5,324 bases of DNA, from contig CALAEB010000114.1 in assembly GCA_937890875.1 (NCBI GenBank), forward strand, positions 1-5,324. The letters run 5' to 3'. The notes below the pieces were generated by a model. That model made no database searches and was not told where the DNA came from. It worked only from the letters and a program-made list of their open reading frames with translations. The position numbers and the translations under genes were made by a program. This DNA comes from an uncultured Anaerolineaceae bacterium. GTDB lineage: Bacteria; Chloroflexota; Anaerolineae; Anaerolineales; Anaerolineaceae. Positions 1 through 5,324 of the stretch are shown here, piece after piece; the first letter of the stretch is position 1; each line of letters begins with the position of its first letter.

Positions 1-500
1 GCAAAGATATTACCACGATGAGCGACAGTGCATTGACCGACTACCGACGTTATAAAATCGGATTCATTTTTCAGTTTTACAACTTGATCCCGAATCTAAC
101 TGCGATCGAAAACGTTGAACTTGCCAAACAGGTATGCAAATCGCCGATGGAACCTGAGGATGCACTGCGAATTGTGGGATTGAAAGACCGGCTCGATAAT
201 TTCCCGGGGCAGCTTTCTGGCGGTGAACAGCAGCGGGTTGCCATTGCGCGGGCGATCTGTAAAAACCCGGATCTGTTGCTTTGTGACGAGCCGACCGGTG
301 CATTGGACACTGAAACCGGACAGACCGTGCTTGGCGTTTTATCCAACATCAGCCGTAACTTGGGGAAAACTGTGATTGTTATTACGCACAATTCTCTTTT
401 GGCGCCGATTGCGGACCGGCTGATTGAGTTGAAAAATGGAAAAGTACTTAGGGAAAGCGTACAAGATACGCCGGCGGACCTGAAGGAGATCTTATGGTGA
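1..500 (+). CDS. ABC transporter ATP-binding protein, MacB/LolD type (5' end outside window)
   Basis: This is the C-terminal 165 or so residues of an ABC ATPase; the reading frame is open from base 3 and the gene starts upstream, so the Walker A motif is not visible. Counting from the internal Met at base 18, I see the Q-loop Gln19 (FIFQFYNLIP), the signature LSGGEQQR at 66-73, Walker B LLLCDE at 86-91 with catalytic Glu91, the D-loop GALD at 94-97 and the switch His124 (VITHN). The PTGALD form and the YKIGFIFQ segment are typical of the MacB/LolD/FtsE-like group that energises FtsX-family permeases. It should sit on the cytoplasmic face and hydrolyse ATP as a dimer. Its stop codon overlaps the start of the permease gene by 7 bases (ATGGTGA), indicating translational coupling and a shared complex. 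The Met at base 18 is internal: the residues before it (KDITT) belong to the same conserved segment. The substrate is unknown. Confidence 0.95.
   Translation, partial: KDITTMSDSALTDYRRYKIGFIFQFYNLIPNLTAIENVELAKQVCKSPMEPEDALRIVGLKDRLDNFPGQLSGGEQQRVAIARAICKNPDLLLCDEPTGALDTETGQTVLGVLSNISRNLGKTVIVITHNSLLAPIADRLIELKNGKVLRESVQDTPADLKEILW
483..488 (+). promoter_or_regulatory. Ribosome binding site of the FtsX-type permease
   Basis: AAGGAG lies five bases before the ATG at 494, inside the last codons of the ATPase gene. It supports this start for the permease, and with the 7-base overlap it makes coupled translation of the two transporter subunits likely. Confidence 0.8.
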
Positions 501-2818
501 GCGTGCTGCAGAAAAAGATTCTGCGAGACATCGGAGAAAGCCGCTGGTCGTTTGTCGCTATTGTATGCATCTGTACCCTCGGGGTAGCTTTGTTCAGCGG
601 CGTTAATCTCTATAGCAGTACCATTGAAAATATGCTGGCTGATTATTATGCGAGAGCAACACTGGCTGATTTCTGGATTTATAAGGCGGATGTTCCCGAA
701 GCGGATTTAGAGCGGATCGCGGCTCTGCCGGATGCGGAAAAGGTTCAACGGCGGAAAACGCTGGAAGTCGGGCTTGCCGACGGCATCAACGGAACATTGG
801 TTTTGCATGCTGTCGGTGAACAGGCGACTGTCAATGTTTCTGAACTGCTGGACGGCAGGTTGCTGGATGGGACCGAAACGGACACCATCCTATTGGACAG
901 CCGCTTTGCAGCGTCAAATGGGCTTGTCCCCGGCGATTCTCTCCGTTTCAACGCCGGCGGAGTTGAGCAGGATTGGCTGATCAAAGGGATTATCCGCAAT
1001 GTGGAATATATTTATTATGCTCCGGAGGGTCTGACTTTACCCGATTATCAAAAATACGGATTTGCCTATACCAACGCTTCCGCATTGCCGAACACTCCTT
1101 ATAATGAAATTGTACTTACGGTGAATGAGGACACAACATTTTCCCATGCGGAAACCATGGCGAAAATTCGGAAGACTCTCGGCAACGTCAACATCATAAG
1201 CCGTCTGCACCAATCAAGCAGCCGCAATATTGCACATGATCTGACGGGGATCAAACAAATCGGCATGCTCTTTCCGATTGCTTTCTTTCTGACGGCGGCA
1301 CTGGTGACATGGATTACTGTTGGAAGAATGCTGGAGAATCAGCGCCAGCATTTGGGCACGCTCCGTTCGCTTGGCTATTCCAAGGAAGAAATTACTGGAA
1401 GATACGCGCTTTATGGGGTTCTGATTACGCTCCCCTGTATGGTCTTCGGATGGTTCATTTCCCGCTATCTGGTAGCGGAATCTCTTTATGAATTGGGGAC
1501 TGCTTATTATACAGTTGAGAAAAGTGGTGTGGACGTTTTCTCTCCTCACTTTTTTGGGGCGGCGTTATGCGTTGCCTTTGTAACCTGCGGCGCATCCTTT
1601 TTATCCTGCAAAAAATCATTGGAAAATACGCCGGCAGCGCTGATGCGGCCCAAATCTCCGGTGCAGGGACGTCGCATTTTGCTGGAAAGAATATCTCTGT
1701 TCTGGCGCAGCTTAAGCTTCAGCGGAAAAATTATCACCCGGAATCTGTTTCGCAACAAGACACGTACGCTGATGGGATTGGTGGGAATTTTCGGTTCAAC
1801 CTCCCTGATTTTATCCGGTCTGGGCTTAACCAATTCCATGGACGCTATGCTGGATAAGGCGTTCGACGAAACCATGCAATATGACGCCGAAATAAAGCTG
1901 AAAACTCCAATTCCCATGGAATCCGCCGCGGACATTTTTGGACAGCTTCATGATGCGCAGTCCATTGACGCCTGTATGGCATTCAGTATTTATCTTTATG
2001 GCGGCAGCGGTAATGTGCAGAATCCATACCTGGTTGTGATGGACGATCAGCAAAACAGCTTTCATTTTACTGATCCTGACGGCAAAGAGATTTCATTTCC
2101 GGAGACAGGAGCGCTGATCACCCCCAGGATGGCAAAAGCGCTGAACGCGGAGATCGGGGATGTGGTTATGGCCGAGTGGTTGGACGGAACGGCAATCCCA
2201 TTGGAAGTGGCGAAAATTGTGGATTTTCCGGTTGGAAATGAAATTTATATGAGCCGGACCGCATTTTCAAAAGTTTCTTCTCTTCCCTTCACGATCCGGA
2301 CATTGCTGATCCGGGGGCAGGGGCTGGATTTAAGTGCCTTGCAAAATGATCCGCGCGTCTCCCTGATCGAGACCAAACCCGAAATGGAGTCCAATATGCT
2401 GATTCTTCTGGAGAGCTTGAGAAGTCTTCAACTCATCCTGGTTTCTTTCGCCGCCTTGTTGGCCGTTGCCGTGATGATGGTGCTGGGCCGCTTGAATTTT
2501 CATGAACGTATTCGTGAACTTGCCACTTTAAAGGTTCTGGGATTTCATCAGAATGAAATGAAACGGCTGGTGCTTGACGAAAACACTTGGATCACATTAT
2601 TCGGACTGCCGTTTGGTATTATGGGCGGTTTCGGGCTGCTTCGTATTGTGCTGAATCAGGCGACGACCGCGGATATGGAGATCCGTCCGCATATTTCACT
2701 TTTCAGTATTCTGGCAGGGTGTGGTTTGATGCTTGTTTCAACCATATTGGTCGGGCAAGTGCTGGGCAGAAAAATCAAAGATATTAATATGGTGACTTCG
2801 CTGAAAAGTGTGGAGTGA
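494..2818 (+). CDS. ABC transporter permease, FtsX/MacB family, two-module (774 aa)
   Basis: This is an integral membrane permease working with the ATPase encoded just upstream. Hydrophobic segments are visible at about residues 18-40, 256-278, 303-324, 351-371, 415-435, 645-666, 698-720 and 734-757, giving two four-helix FtsX modules. Each module has a large extracytoplasmic domain after its first helix (about 41-255 and 436-644). The cytoplasmic motif after the second helix of each module is recognisable as LGTLRSLGYSKEE (287-299) and ELATLKVLGFHQNEM (675-689); this conserved region precedes the last two helices in FtsX-family proteins. The first ectodomain is in the place of the MacB periplasmic core domain. 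Such transporters typically couple ATP hydrolysis to movement of the external domains in lipoprotein or peptide export or in antimicrobial-peptide sensing; which applies here cannot be told. No adapter (MacA/HlyD-like) gene follows, and the operon ends here. The start at 494 is backed by a good RBS and the overlap with the ATPase. Confidence 0.93.
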   Translation: MVSVLQKKILRDIGESRWSFVAIVCICTLGVALFSGVNLYSSTIENMLADYYARATLADFWIYKADVPEADLERIAALPDAEKVQRRKTLEVGLADGINGTLVLHAVGEQATVNVSELLDGRLLDGTETDTILLDSRFAASNGLVPGDSLRFNAGGVEQDWLIKGIIRNVEYIYYAPEGLTLPDYQKYGFAYTNASALPNTPYNEIVLTVNEDTTFSHAETMAKIRKTLGNVNIISRLHQSSSRNIAHDLTGIKQIGMLFPIAFFLTAALVTWITVGRMLENQRQHLGTLRSLGYSKEEITGRYALYGVLITLPCMVFGWFISRYLVAESLYELGTAYYTVEKSGVDVFSPHFFGAALCVAFVTCGASFLSCKKSLENTPAALMRPKSPVQGRRILLERISLFWRSLSFSGKIITRNLFRNKTRTLMGLVGIFGSTSLILSGLGLTNSMDAMLDKAFDETMQYDAEIKLKTPIPMESAADIFGQLHDAQSIDACMAFSIYLYGGSGNVQNPYLVVMDDQQNSFHFTDPDGKEISFPETGALITPRMAKALNAEIGDVVMAEWLDGTAIPLEVAKIVDFPVGNEIYMSRTAFSKVSSLPFTIRTLLIRGQGLDLSALQNDPRVSLIETKPEMESNMLILLESLRSLQLILVSFAALLAVAVMMVLGRLNFHERIRELATLKVLGFHQNEMKRLVLDENTWITLFGLPFGIMGGFGLLRIVLNQATTADMEIRPHISLFSILAGCGLMLVSTILVGQVLGRKIKDINMVTSLKSVE

Positions 2819-2896
2819 CCGTTTGGGCGGTCTGATATATGCAAACCGGTTCGGATAAAAAAAGATCCGGTGATTGTTTCTGAATATTTACGCAAA

Positions 2897-2937
2897 AATC
2901 GCTTGCCTCCTCTGTCCGATCCAGGGGGCAAGCGATT
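2897..2937. terminator. Bidirectional hairpin terminator between convergent genes
   Basis: Arms 2897-2910 and 2924-2937 form a 14-bp stem with a single T-G wobble and a 13-base loop. On the plus strand it is followed by CCTGTTTT, a weak T-run, about 80 bases after the permease stop. On the minus strand the stem runs into five T residues (the complement of 2894-2898, partly within the stem). It can serve both the transporter operon and read-through from sufU. The stem is certain; two-way activity is inferred. Confidence 0.75.
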
Positions 2938-2953
2938 CCTGTTTTCCCTCTTG

Positions 2954-2993
2954 AAAAATCTCCCGGTTACGCTTTGATTTTTTTACGGGAGAT
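2954..2993 (-). terminator. Rho-independent terminator of the suf transcript
   Basis: Arms 2958-2965 (ATCTCCCG) and 2986-2993 (CGGGAGAT) pair perfectly over 8 bp around a 20-base loop. Read on the minus strand, the stem begins about 23 bases after the sufU stop and is followed directly by a short T-run (complement of 2954-2957). The long loop makes it less ideal than the neighbouring 14-bp hairpin, which stands behind it as a second stop for minus-strand transcripts. Confidence 0.65.
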
Positions 2994-3016
2994 GGAATTA
3001 ACTGGAGCGAATAAAT

Positions 3017-3412
3017 TTATTCGAACTCCGAATGGCCTTCCGGAACGCCGTACAGACCGCCTTTGAGCACTTTCAACGAAAGCAGCGCGCATTTCAGGCG
3101 CACCGGCCCCAATTCTTCAATTCCCAGCAAGTCCAGCACATCTTCTTTCGTCATCTTCTTCAATTCTTCGACATTTTTGCCGATGATGGATTCAACCACC
3201 AGGTCCGCCGAAGCCTGCGAGATCGCACAGCCGTGCCCGCTGAATCGGGCGTCTGTCACTGTTCCCGCCTCATCCACCCGCAGGTCGATCCGCAGATGAT
3301 CTCCGCAGAGTGGATTCTCGTCTTCAAAACTCATATCCGCCGGATTGAGCTCTCCCTTATAGGAAGGGTTTTTGTAATGCTCTAAAATGATCTCGCGATA
3401 AATATCATCCAT
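3017..3412 (-). CDS. sufU: SufU/IscU-type Fe-S cluster assembly sulfur acceptor
   Basis: This 131-residue cytoplasmic protein belongs to the IscU/SufU family. The start is typical (MDDIYREIILEHYKNP), and the expected ligands are present: Cys36 with Asp38 (NPLCGDH), Cys62 (GHGCAISQAS) and Cys108 (RLKCALLS). In Gram-positive SufU, three Cys and one Asp bind zinc, and the protein takes persulfide sulfur from SufS; the same residues hold the nascent cluster in IscU scaffolds. Lys107 stands where IscU has a His next to the last Cys, which is SufU-like. However, the Cys62-Cys108 spacing is close to IscU and lacks the roughly 18-21-residue insertion known from Bacillus SufU. It lies 11 bases downstream of sufS with its own strong RBS and ends the operon ahead of two terminators. 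A sulfur-transfer role beside SufS is the most likely reading; a scaffold role cannot be excluded. Confidence 0.92.
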   Translation of the reverse strand: MDDIYREIILEHYKNPSYKGELNPADMSFEDENPLCGDHLRIDLRVDEAGTVTDARFSGHGCAISQASADLVVESIIGKNVEELKKMTKEDVLDLLGIEELGPVRLKCALLSLKVLKGGLYGVPEGHSEFE

Positions 3413-3416
3413 GCTT

Positions 3417-3422
3417 CCTCCT
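3417..3422 (-). promoter_or_regulatory. Ribosome binding site of sufU
   Basis: AGGAGG on the minus strand lies four bases before the ATG at 3412 and within the 11-base gap after the sufS stop. It confirms the sufU start and suggests efficient translation independent of sufS. Confidence 0.85.
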
Positions 3423-3423
3423 G

Positions 3424-4644
3424 TTACCCGAACAGGCGATGTACTTTTTCCAATCCGGTCAGCAGCCGATCCACGTCATCCCGCGTGTTGTAGATATAAA
3501 AACTGGCGCGGGTGGTGGCCGGGATCGCGAACCGGTCGTGCAGCGGCATCGCGCAATGATGCCCCGCGCGGACACAGATATTTTCGCTGTCAAGGATCTG
3601 TGCGACATCATGCGGGTGCGCGTAGTCTACGGTAAAGCTGACCGCGCTGCCGCGTTTGCCGTTTAAAGGCCCGAGGATTTTTAATCCGGGCGCCGTAAGC
3701 AATGAACGGATCGCGTACTCGGTCAGATTTTCCTCGTGCGCACTGACATGATCCATGCCGATCGCGTTCAGATAATCGATGGCTGCGCCCAGCCCGATTG
3801 CCTCCGCGATGGCGGGGGTGCCGGCCTCAAATTTCCAGGGGACATCGTTCGCAATAAAGGAACGCAGGTACACCTTTTTGATCATCTCGCCGCCGCCGAA
3901 GAAGGGGGGCATGGCTTCCAGCAGCGCTTGCTTGCCATATAGAACGCCGATTCCGGTCGGTCCCAGCATTTTGTGGGATGAAAACGCGAAAAAGTCCGCG
4001 TCAATGTCTCGAATATCCACCTTCTGATGCGGGACCATCTGGGCGCCGTCCAGCAGGAAGAGCGCGCCAGCCTGGTGCGCATCGGCGGCCATTTGTTTGG
4101 TCGGCGGAATTGTCCCCAGGACATTGGACATACCGCTTATACTGACCAGTTTAGGCCGCATATCCAGCAGGCCGGCGTAAGCTTCCAGATCCAGCTGGCC
4201 ATCCTCTTTAACCGGAATGAATTCAAGCCGGAGTTCTTTTTCCGCCGCCAGTAGCTGCCAGGGGATCAGGTTCGCGTGGTGTTCCATCTCGGTCAGGAGG
4301 ACCACGTCTCCTTTTTGTAGCGTTTGCCGTCCCCAGGAATAAGCCACCAAGTTGATCGACTCGGTGGCATTCCTGGTGAAAACAATTTCACTTGCTGCGC
4401 CGGCGTTGATGAACGCCCGCACCTTCTCCCGCACGTTTTCATGCGCGGCGGTAGCTTCTTCTGCGATATGGTAAATCCCGCGATGGATGTTTGCGTTGAT
4501 CGTATGGTAATAATCATCCATTGCCCGAAGGACAGGCTCCGGTTTTTGACTCGTTGCGGCAGAATCCAGATAACAGAGCCGGTTTCCGTTTTTGTCCGTT
4601 TGCTTCAGAATAGGAAAATCTTCGAGTACATTTAATTGTGTCAT
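3424..4644 (-). CDS. sufS: Cysteine desulfurase SufS (406 aa)
   Basis: This is a PLP-dependent group II cysteine desulfurase that turns cysteine into alanine and leaves a persulfide on its catalytic Cys for delivery to SufU. Counting from the ATG at 4644, visible motifs are YLDSAATSQKP near 25-35, His122-His123 (EHHANLIPWQ) over the cofactor ring, Asp199 and Gln202 (LLDGAQ), the PLP Schiff-base Lys225 (SSHKMLGPTG), Cys364 in RAGHHCAMPL and Arg379 in TTRASFY, expected to bind the substrate carboxylate. The 406-residue length equals that of E. coli and B. subtilis SufS, and the N-terminus MTQLNVLEDFPIL aligns with theirs. A longer version from a TTG at 4713 would add 23 basic, non-conserved residues and overlap the gene before it, so I reject it. 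No clear Shine-Dalgarno sequence precedes 4644. The start follows the stop of the 90-residue gene by 11 bases, which suggests coupled translation. sufU follows after 11 bases. Confidence 0.96.
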   Translation of the reverse strand: MTQLNVLEDFPILKQTDKNGNRLCYLDSAATSQKPEPVLRAMDDYYHTINANIHRGIYHIAEEATAAHENVREKVRAFINAGAASEIVFTRNATESINLVAYSWGRQTLQKGDVVLLTEMEHHANLIPWQLLAAEKELRLEFIPVKEDGQLDLEAYAGLLDMRPKLVSISGMSNVLGTIPPTKQMAADAHQAGALFLLDGAQMVPHQKVDIRDIDADFFAFSSHKMLGPTGIGVLYGKQALLEAMPPFFGGGEMIKKVYLRSFIANDVPWKFEAGTPAIAEAIGLGAAIDYLNAIGMDHVSAHEENLTEYAIRSLLTAPGLKILGPLNGKRGSAVSFTVDYAHPHDVAQILDSENICVRAGHHCAMPLHDRFAIPATTRASFYIYNTRDDVDRLLTGLEKVHRLFG

Positions 4645-4655
4645 ACGGTTTCGCT

Positions 4656-4928
4656 TTATTTTTCTGCTTTTCGCTGATATGGGCGAACGCTGCTGGACAT
4701 CAGCGGATACCAAAGGATATGATCCGGCACCATCCAGCCGTCCGTCAGGTAAACATTCGCCCGAAACTGAACCGCGATCATCTTATCATCCACCTGCACA
4801 ACGATCCCTTTAATCCAGCCATGCATCCGATTCCCGCCGCGATCGTGATCGCAGCTTACTTCAACCACATCACCGACCTCATACAGGCAGTCCGGACTTG
4901 GTGCGCGCATACTTGGTACTGCTCCCAT
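4656..4928 (-). CDS. Small protein of unknown function, possible SH3-like beta-barrel (90 aa)
   Basis: I do not recognise this protein as a named family. The start at 4928 is chosen because AAGGAGG lies five bases upstream; a longer frame to 5057 would add 43 low-complexity basic residues and ignore this RBS. The protein has no signal peptide or membrane segment. Residues 16-75 look like a compact beta-rich domain: YEVGDVVEV, then a charged turn with Gly-Gly (HDRGGNRMHGW), then KGIVVQVDDKMIAVQF, then GWMVPDHILWYPL. The VGD...G.V..VD....VQF pattern recalls small SH3/KOW/Tudor-like barrels, but that is a guess from pattern. The C-terminal 12 residues are basic and probably disordered. It contains two Cys (14 and 26), not arranged as a metal motif. 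It is the first gene of the minus-strand block, 11 bases before sufS, so co-expression with Fe-S assembly genes is likely; a functional link is unproven. Confidence 0.75.
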   Translation of the reverse strand: MGAVPSMRAPSPDCLYEVGDVVEVSCDHDRGGNRMHGWIKGIVVQVDDKMIAVQFRANVYLTDGWMVPDHILWYPLMSSSVRPYQRKAEK

Positions 4929-4933
4929 AAAAA

Positions 4934-4940
4934 CCTCCTT
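4934..4940 (-). promoter_or_regulatory. Ribosome binding site deciding the start of the 90-aa protein
   Basis: AAGGAGG on the minus strand sits five bases before the ATG at 4928. It is the strongest RBS in the window and fixes the start of the small protein against the longer open frame that begins at 5057. Confidence 0.85.
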
Positions 4941-4973
4941 GGGAAATTCTGATTTCTCCCTTTTTCTTTCCAA

Positions 4974-5002
4974 ATAGTATTTTTCTTTTTTCACTCCGAT
5001 TC
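4974..5002 (-). promoter_or_regulatory. Weak candidate promoter of the minus-strand block
   Basis: On the minus strand, TACTAT (4974-4979) matches four of six bases of the -10 consensus and is preceded by an A-rich tract. It would start transcription about 40 bases before the ATG at 4928. The hexamer 17 bases upstream (GAATCG) is a poor -35, so support rests on position and the -10 only. Confidence 0.25.
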
Positions 5003-5020
5003 TTTGAACGAGGAAGATTC

Positions 5021-5042
5021 GTTTTGAAGATGGTTTCAAAAC
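5021..5042. repeat. 8-bp perfect inverted repeat upstream of the minus-strand block
   Basis: GTTTTGAA (5021-5028) and TTCAAAAC (5035-5042) are perfect reverse complements with a six-base spacer, about 95 bases before the start at 4928. It could be an operator-like site or a hairpin. A similar half-site, CTTTGAACG, lies nearby at 5002-5010. No regulator is identified. Confidence 0.5.
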
Positions 5043-5050
5043 CGGTCCGG

Positions 5051-5166
5051 GTGTCAAAAGAAACGAACGCCCGAAAATGACGGATTTGTGATTCTGTTTT
5101 TTTTCTGCGCTTCATGAAAAAAAGCAGAATCACAGTTTTCGCTGCGATAAATTCGGATTTTGACAC
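5051..5166. repeat. Imperfect 116-bp palindrome with terminal inverted repeats (MITE-like)
   Basis: The ends GTGTCAAAA (5051-5059) and TTTTGACAC (5158-5166) are perfect 9-base inverted repeats. Inside lies a 19-bp stem, 5087-5105 with 5116-5134, broken only by one T-G wobble and closed by a 10-base loop. The centres of the outer and inner repeats agree within about two bases, so the whole segment is one imperfect palindrome. No coding frame fits it. Small size, end repeats and internal palindromy are what non-autonomous IS derivatives look like. I see no clear target-site duplication, so mobility is inferred. Confidence 0.5.
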
Positions 5167-5200
5167 TGGAACCTAAATCCGAATCGCTGTTTTTATTTTT
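5151..5200 (+). terminator. Terminator-like hairpin with T-rich run, plus strand
   Basis: ATTCGGATTT (5151-5160) and AAATCCGAAT (5175-5184) pair perfectly over 10 bp around a 14-base loop. After CGCTG comes TTTTTATTTTT (5190-5200). The shape suits a plus-strand terminator, but the stem is AT-rich, the T-run begins five bases after it, and no plus-strand gene lies just upstream. Its left arm overlaps the right end of the palindromic element, so it may instead come from an inverted copy of that end. Confidence 0.35.
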
Positions 5201-5324
5201 CCGACAGTTTGTATTGGCAGGCGGCCTGGTTCAATGATTGCCAGGATGTCTCACAGGCCGGATAATTGCCGTTTTTTCCAGCTATGGATTGCCCGATTGT
5301 GAGACATCCCGAAAATTGTCACTG
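5167..5324. other. Non-coding tail of the window
   Basis: Together with 4929-5166 this makes nearly 400 bases without a convincing gene. All frames in this tail are short and lack an RBS or a recognisable protein motif. It contains the T-rich run at 5190-5200, the small CCTGG/CCAGG hairpin at 5225-5245 and the 11-bp inverted repeat. ATTGCC occurs three times, at 5237, 5265 and 5288. The sequence looks like intergenic or decayed mobile DNA. Confidence 0.5.
5244..5309. repeat. 11-bp perfect inverted repeat near window edge
   Basis: GGATGTCTCAC (5244-5254) and GTGAGACATCC (5299-5309) are perfect reverse complements 44 bases apart. The left arm partly overlaps a competing 7-bp pairing, CGGCCTG (5222-5228) with CAGGCCG (5254-5260). 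It may be the end structure of a mobile element or a leader continuing past the window; neither can be decided here. Confidence 0.5.

Noticed and set aside
1546..1935. 129-residue minus-strand frame inside the permease
   Set aside because: It lies wholly antisense to a conserved membrane protein gene and shows no protein-family signal.
2851..2870. Hairpin TCGGAT/ATCCGG after the permease gene
   Set aside because: The stem is only 6 bp with a wobble and no proper T-run follows; the 14-bp hairpin downstream is a far better terminator.
3032..3385. 117-residue plus-strand frame opposite sufU
   Set aside because: It is the antisense shadow of a clearly conserved gene, without RBS or domain.
4645..4713. 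N-terminal extension of SufS from a TTG at 4713
   Set aside because: It adds 23 basic, non-conserved residues, overlaps the upstream gene by 58 bases and has no RBS; the ATG at 4644 gives the family-typical 406 residues.
4929..5057. 43-residue extension of the small protein to 5057
   Set aside because: The extension is Lys/Arg/Ser-rich without domain character, and the AAGGAGG five bases before 4928 marks the real start.
4879..5166. 95-residue minus-strand open frame through the repeat region
   Set aside because: It starts with a GTG inside the terminal repeat, runs through the palindrome and RBS of the next gene, lacks its own RBS and shows no recognisable domain.
5234..5302. 22-residue plus-strand open frame
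   Set aside because: It has no Shine-Dalgarno sequence and the frame overlaps inverted repeats; length is within chance.
5051..5324. CRISPR array in the repeat-rich right end
   Set aside because: The repeats are inverted, few and unevenly spaced; there are no regular direct repeats with unique spacers and no cas gene.

Overview
The window holds two convergent gene blocks from a bacterial chromosome, followed by a non-coding stretch rich in inverted repeats. Strong AGGAGG-type ribosome binding sites, the SufS/SufU pairing and a MacB/FtsX-type transporter without a visible outer-membrane partner suggest a Gram-positive-like (monoderm) anaerobe. The SufU protein, with IscU-like cysteine spacing but Lys before the last Cys, resembles forms I associate with Chloroflexota such as Anaerolineae. 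That placement is an inference from memory; a Clostridia-type Firmicute is the main alternative.

Plus-strand block (1-2818): the 3' part of an ABC ATPase gene of the MacB/LolD type overlaps by 7 bases a 774-residue FtsX-family permease with eight predicted membrane segments and two extracytoplasmic domains. Together they should form a mechanotransmission-type ABC complex that exports or extracts a substrate, or senses one; the substrate cannot be read from the sequence. The transporter operon begins upstream of the window.

Junction (2819-3016): two hairpins lie between the convergent blocks. One, a 14-bp stem, could stop transcription from both sides. The other, an 8-bp stem followed by T residues on the minus strand, should end the suf transcript.

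Minus-strand block (4928 down to 3017): a 90-residue protein of unknown function with a possible small beta-barrel fold, then sufS (PLP cysteine desulfurase) and sufU (sulfur acceptor/scaffold-like partner). The genes are 11 bases apart and probably co-transcribed. SufS takes sulfur from cysteine as an enzyme-bound persulfide and SufU accepts it for Fe-S cluster assembly. The SufBCD scaffold genes are not in the window.

Right end (4929-5324): no convincing gene. It holds a strong RBS and a weak candidate promoter for the minus-strand block, an 8-bp inverted repeat, a roughly 116-bp imperfect palindrome with 9-bp terminal inverted repeats that looks like a small non-autonomous mobile element, a hairpin followed by a T-rich run on the plus strand, and an 11-bp inverted repeat near the window edge. 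I found no convincing new biological system. The best leads are the palindromic element, the unknown 90-residue protein in front of sufS, and the hybrid character of SufU.
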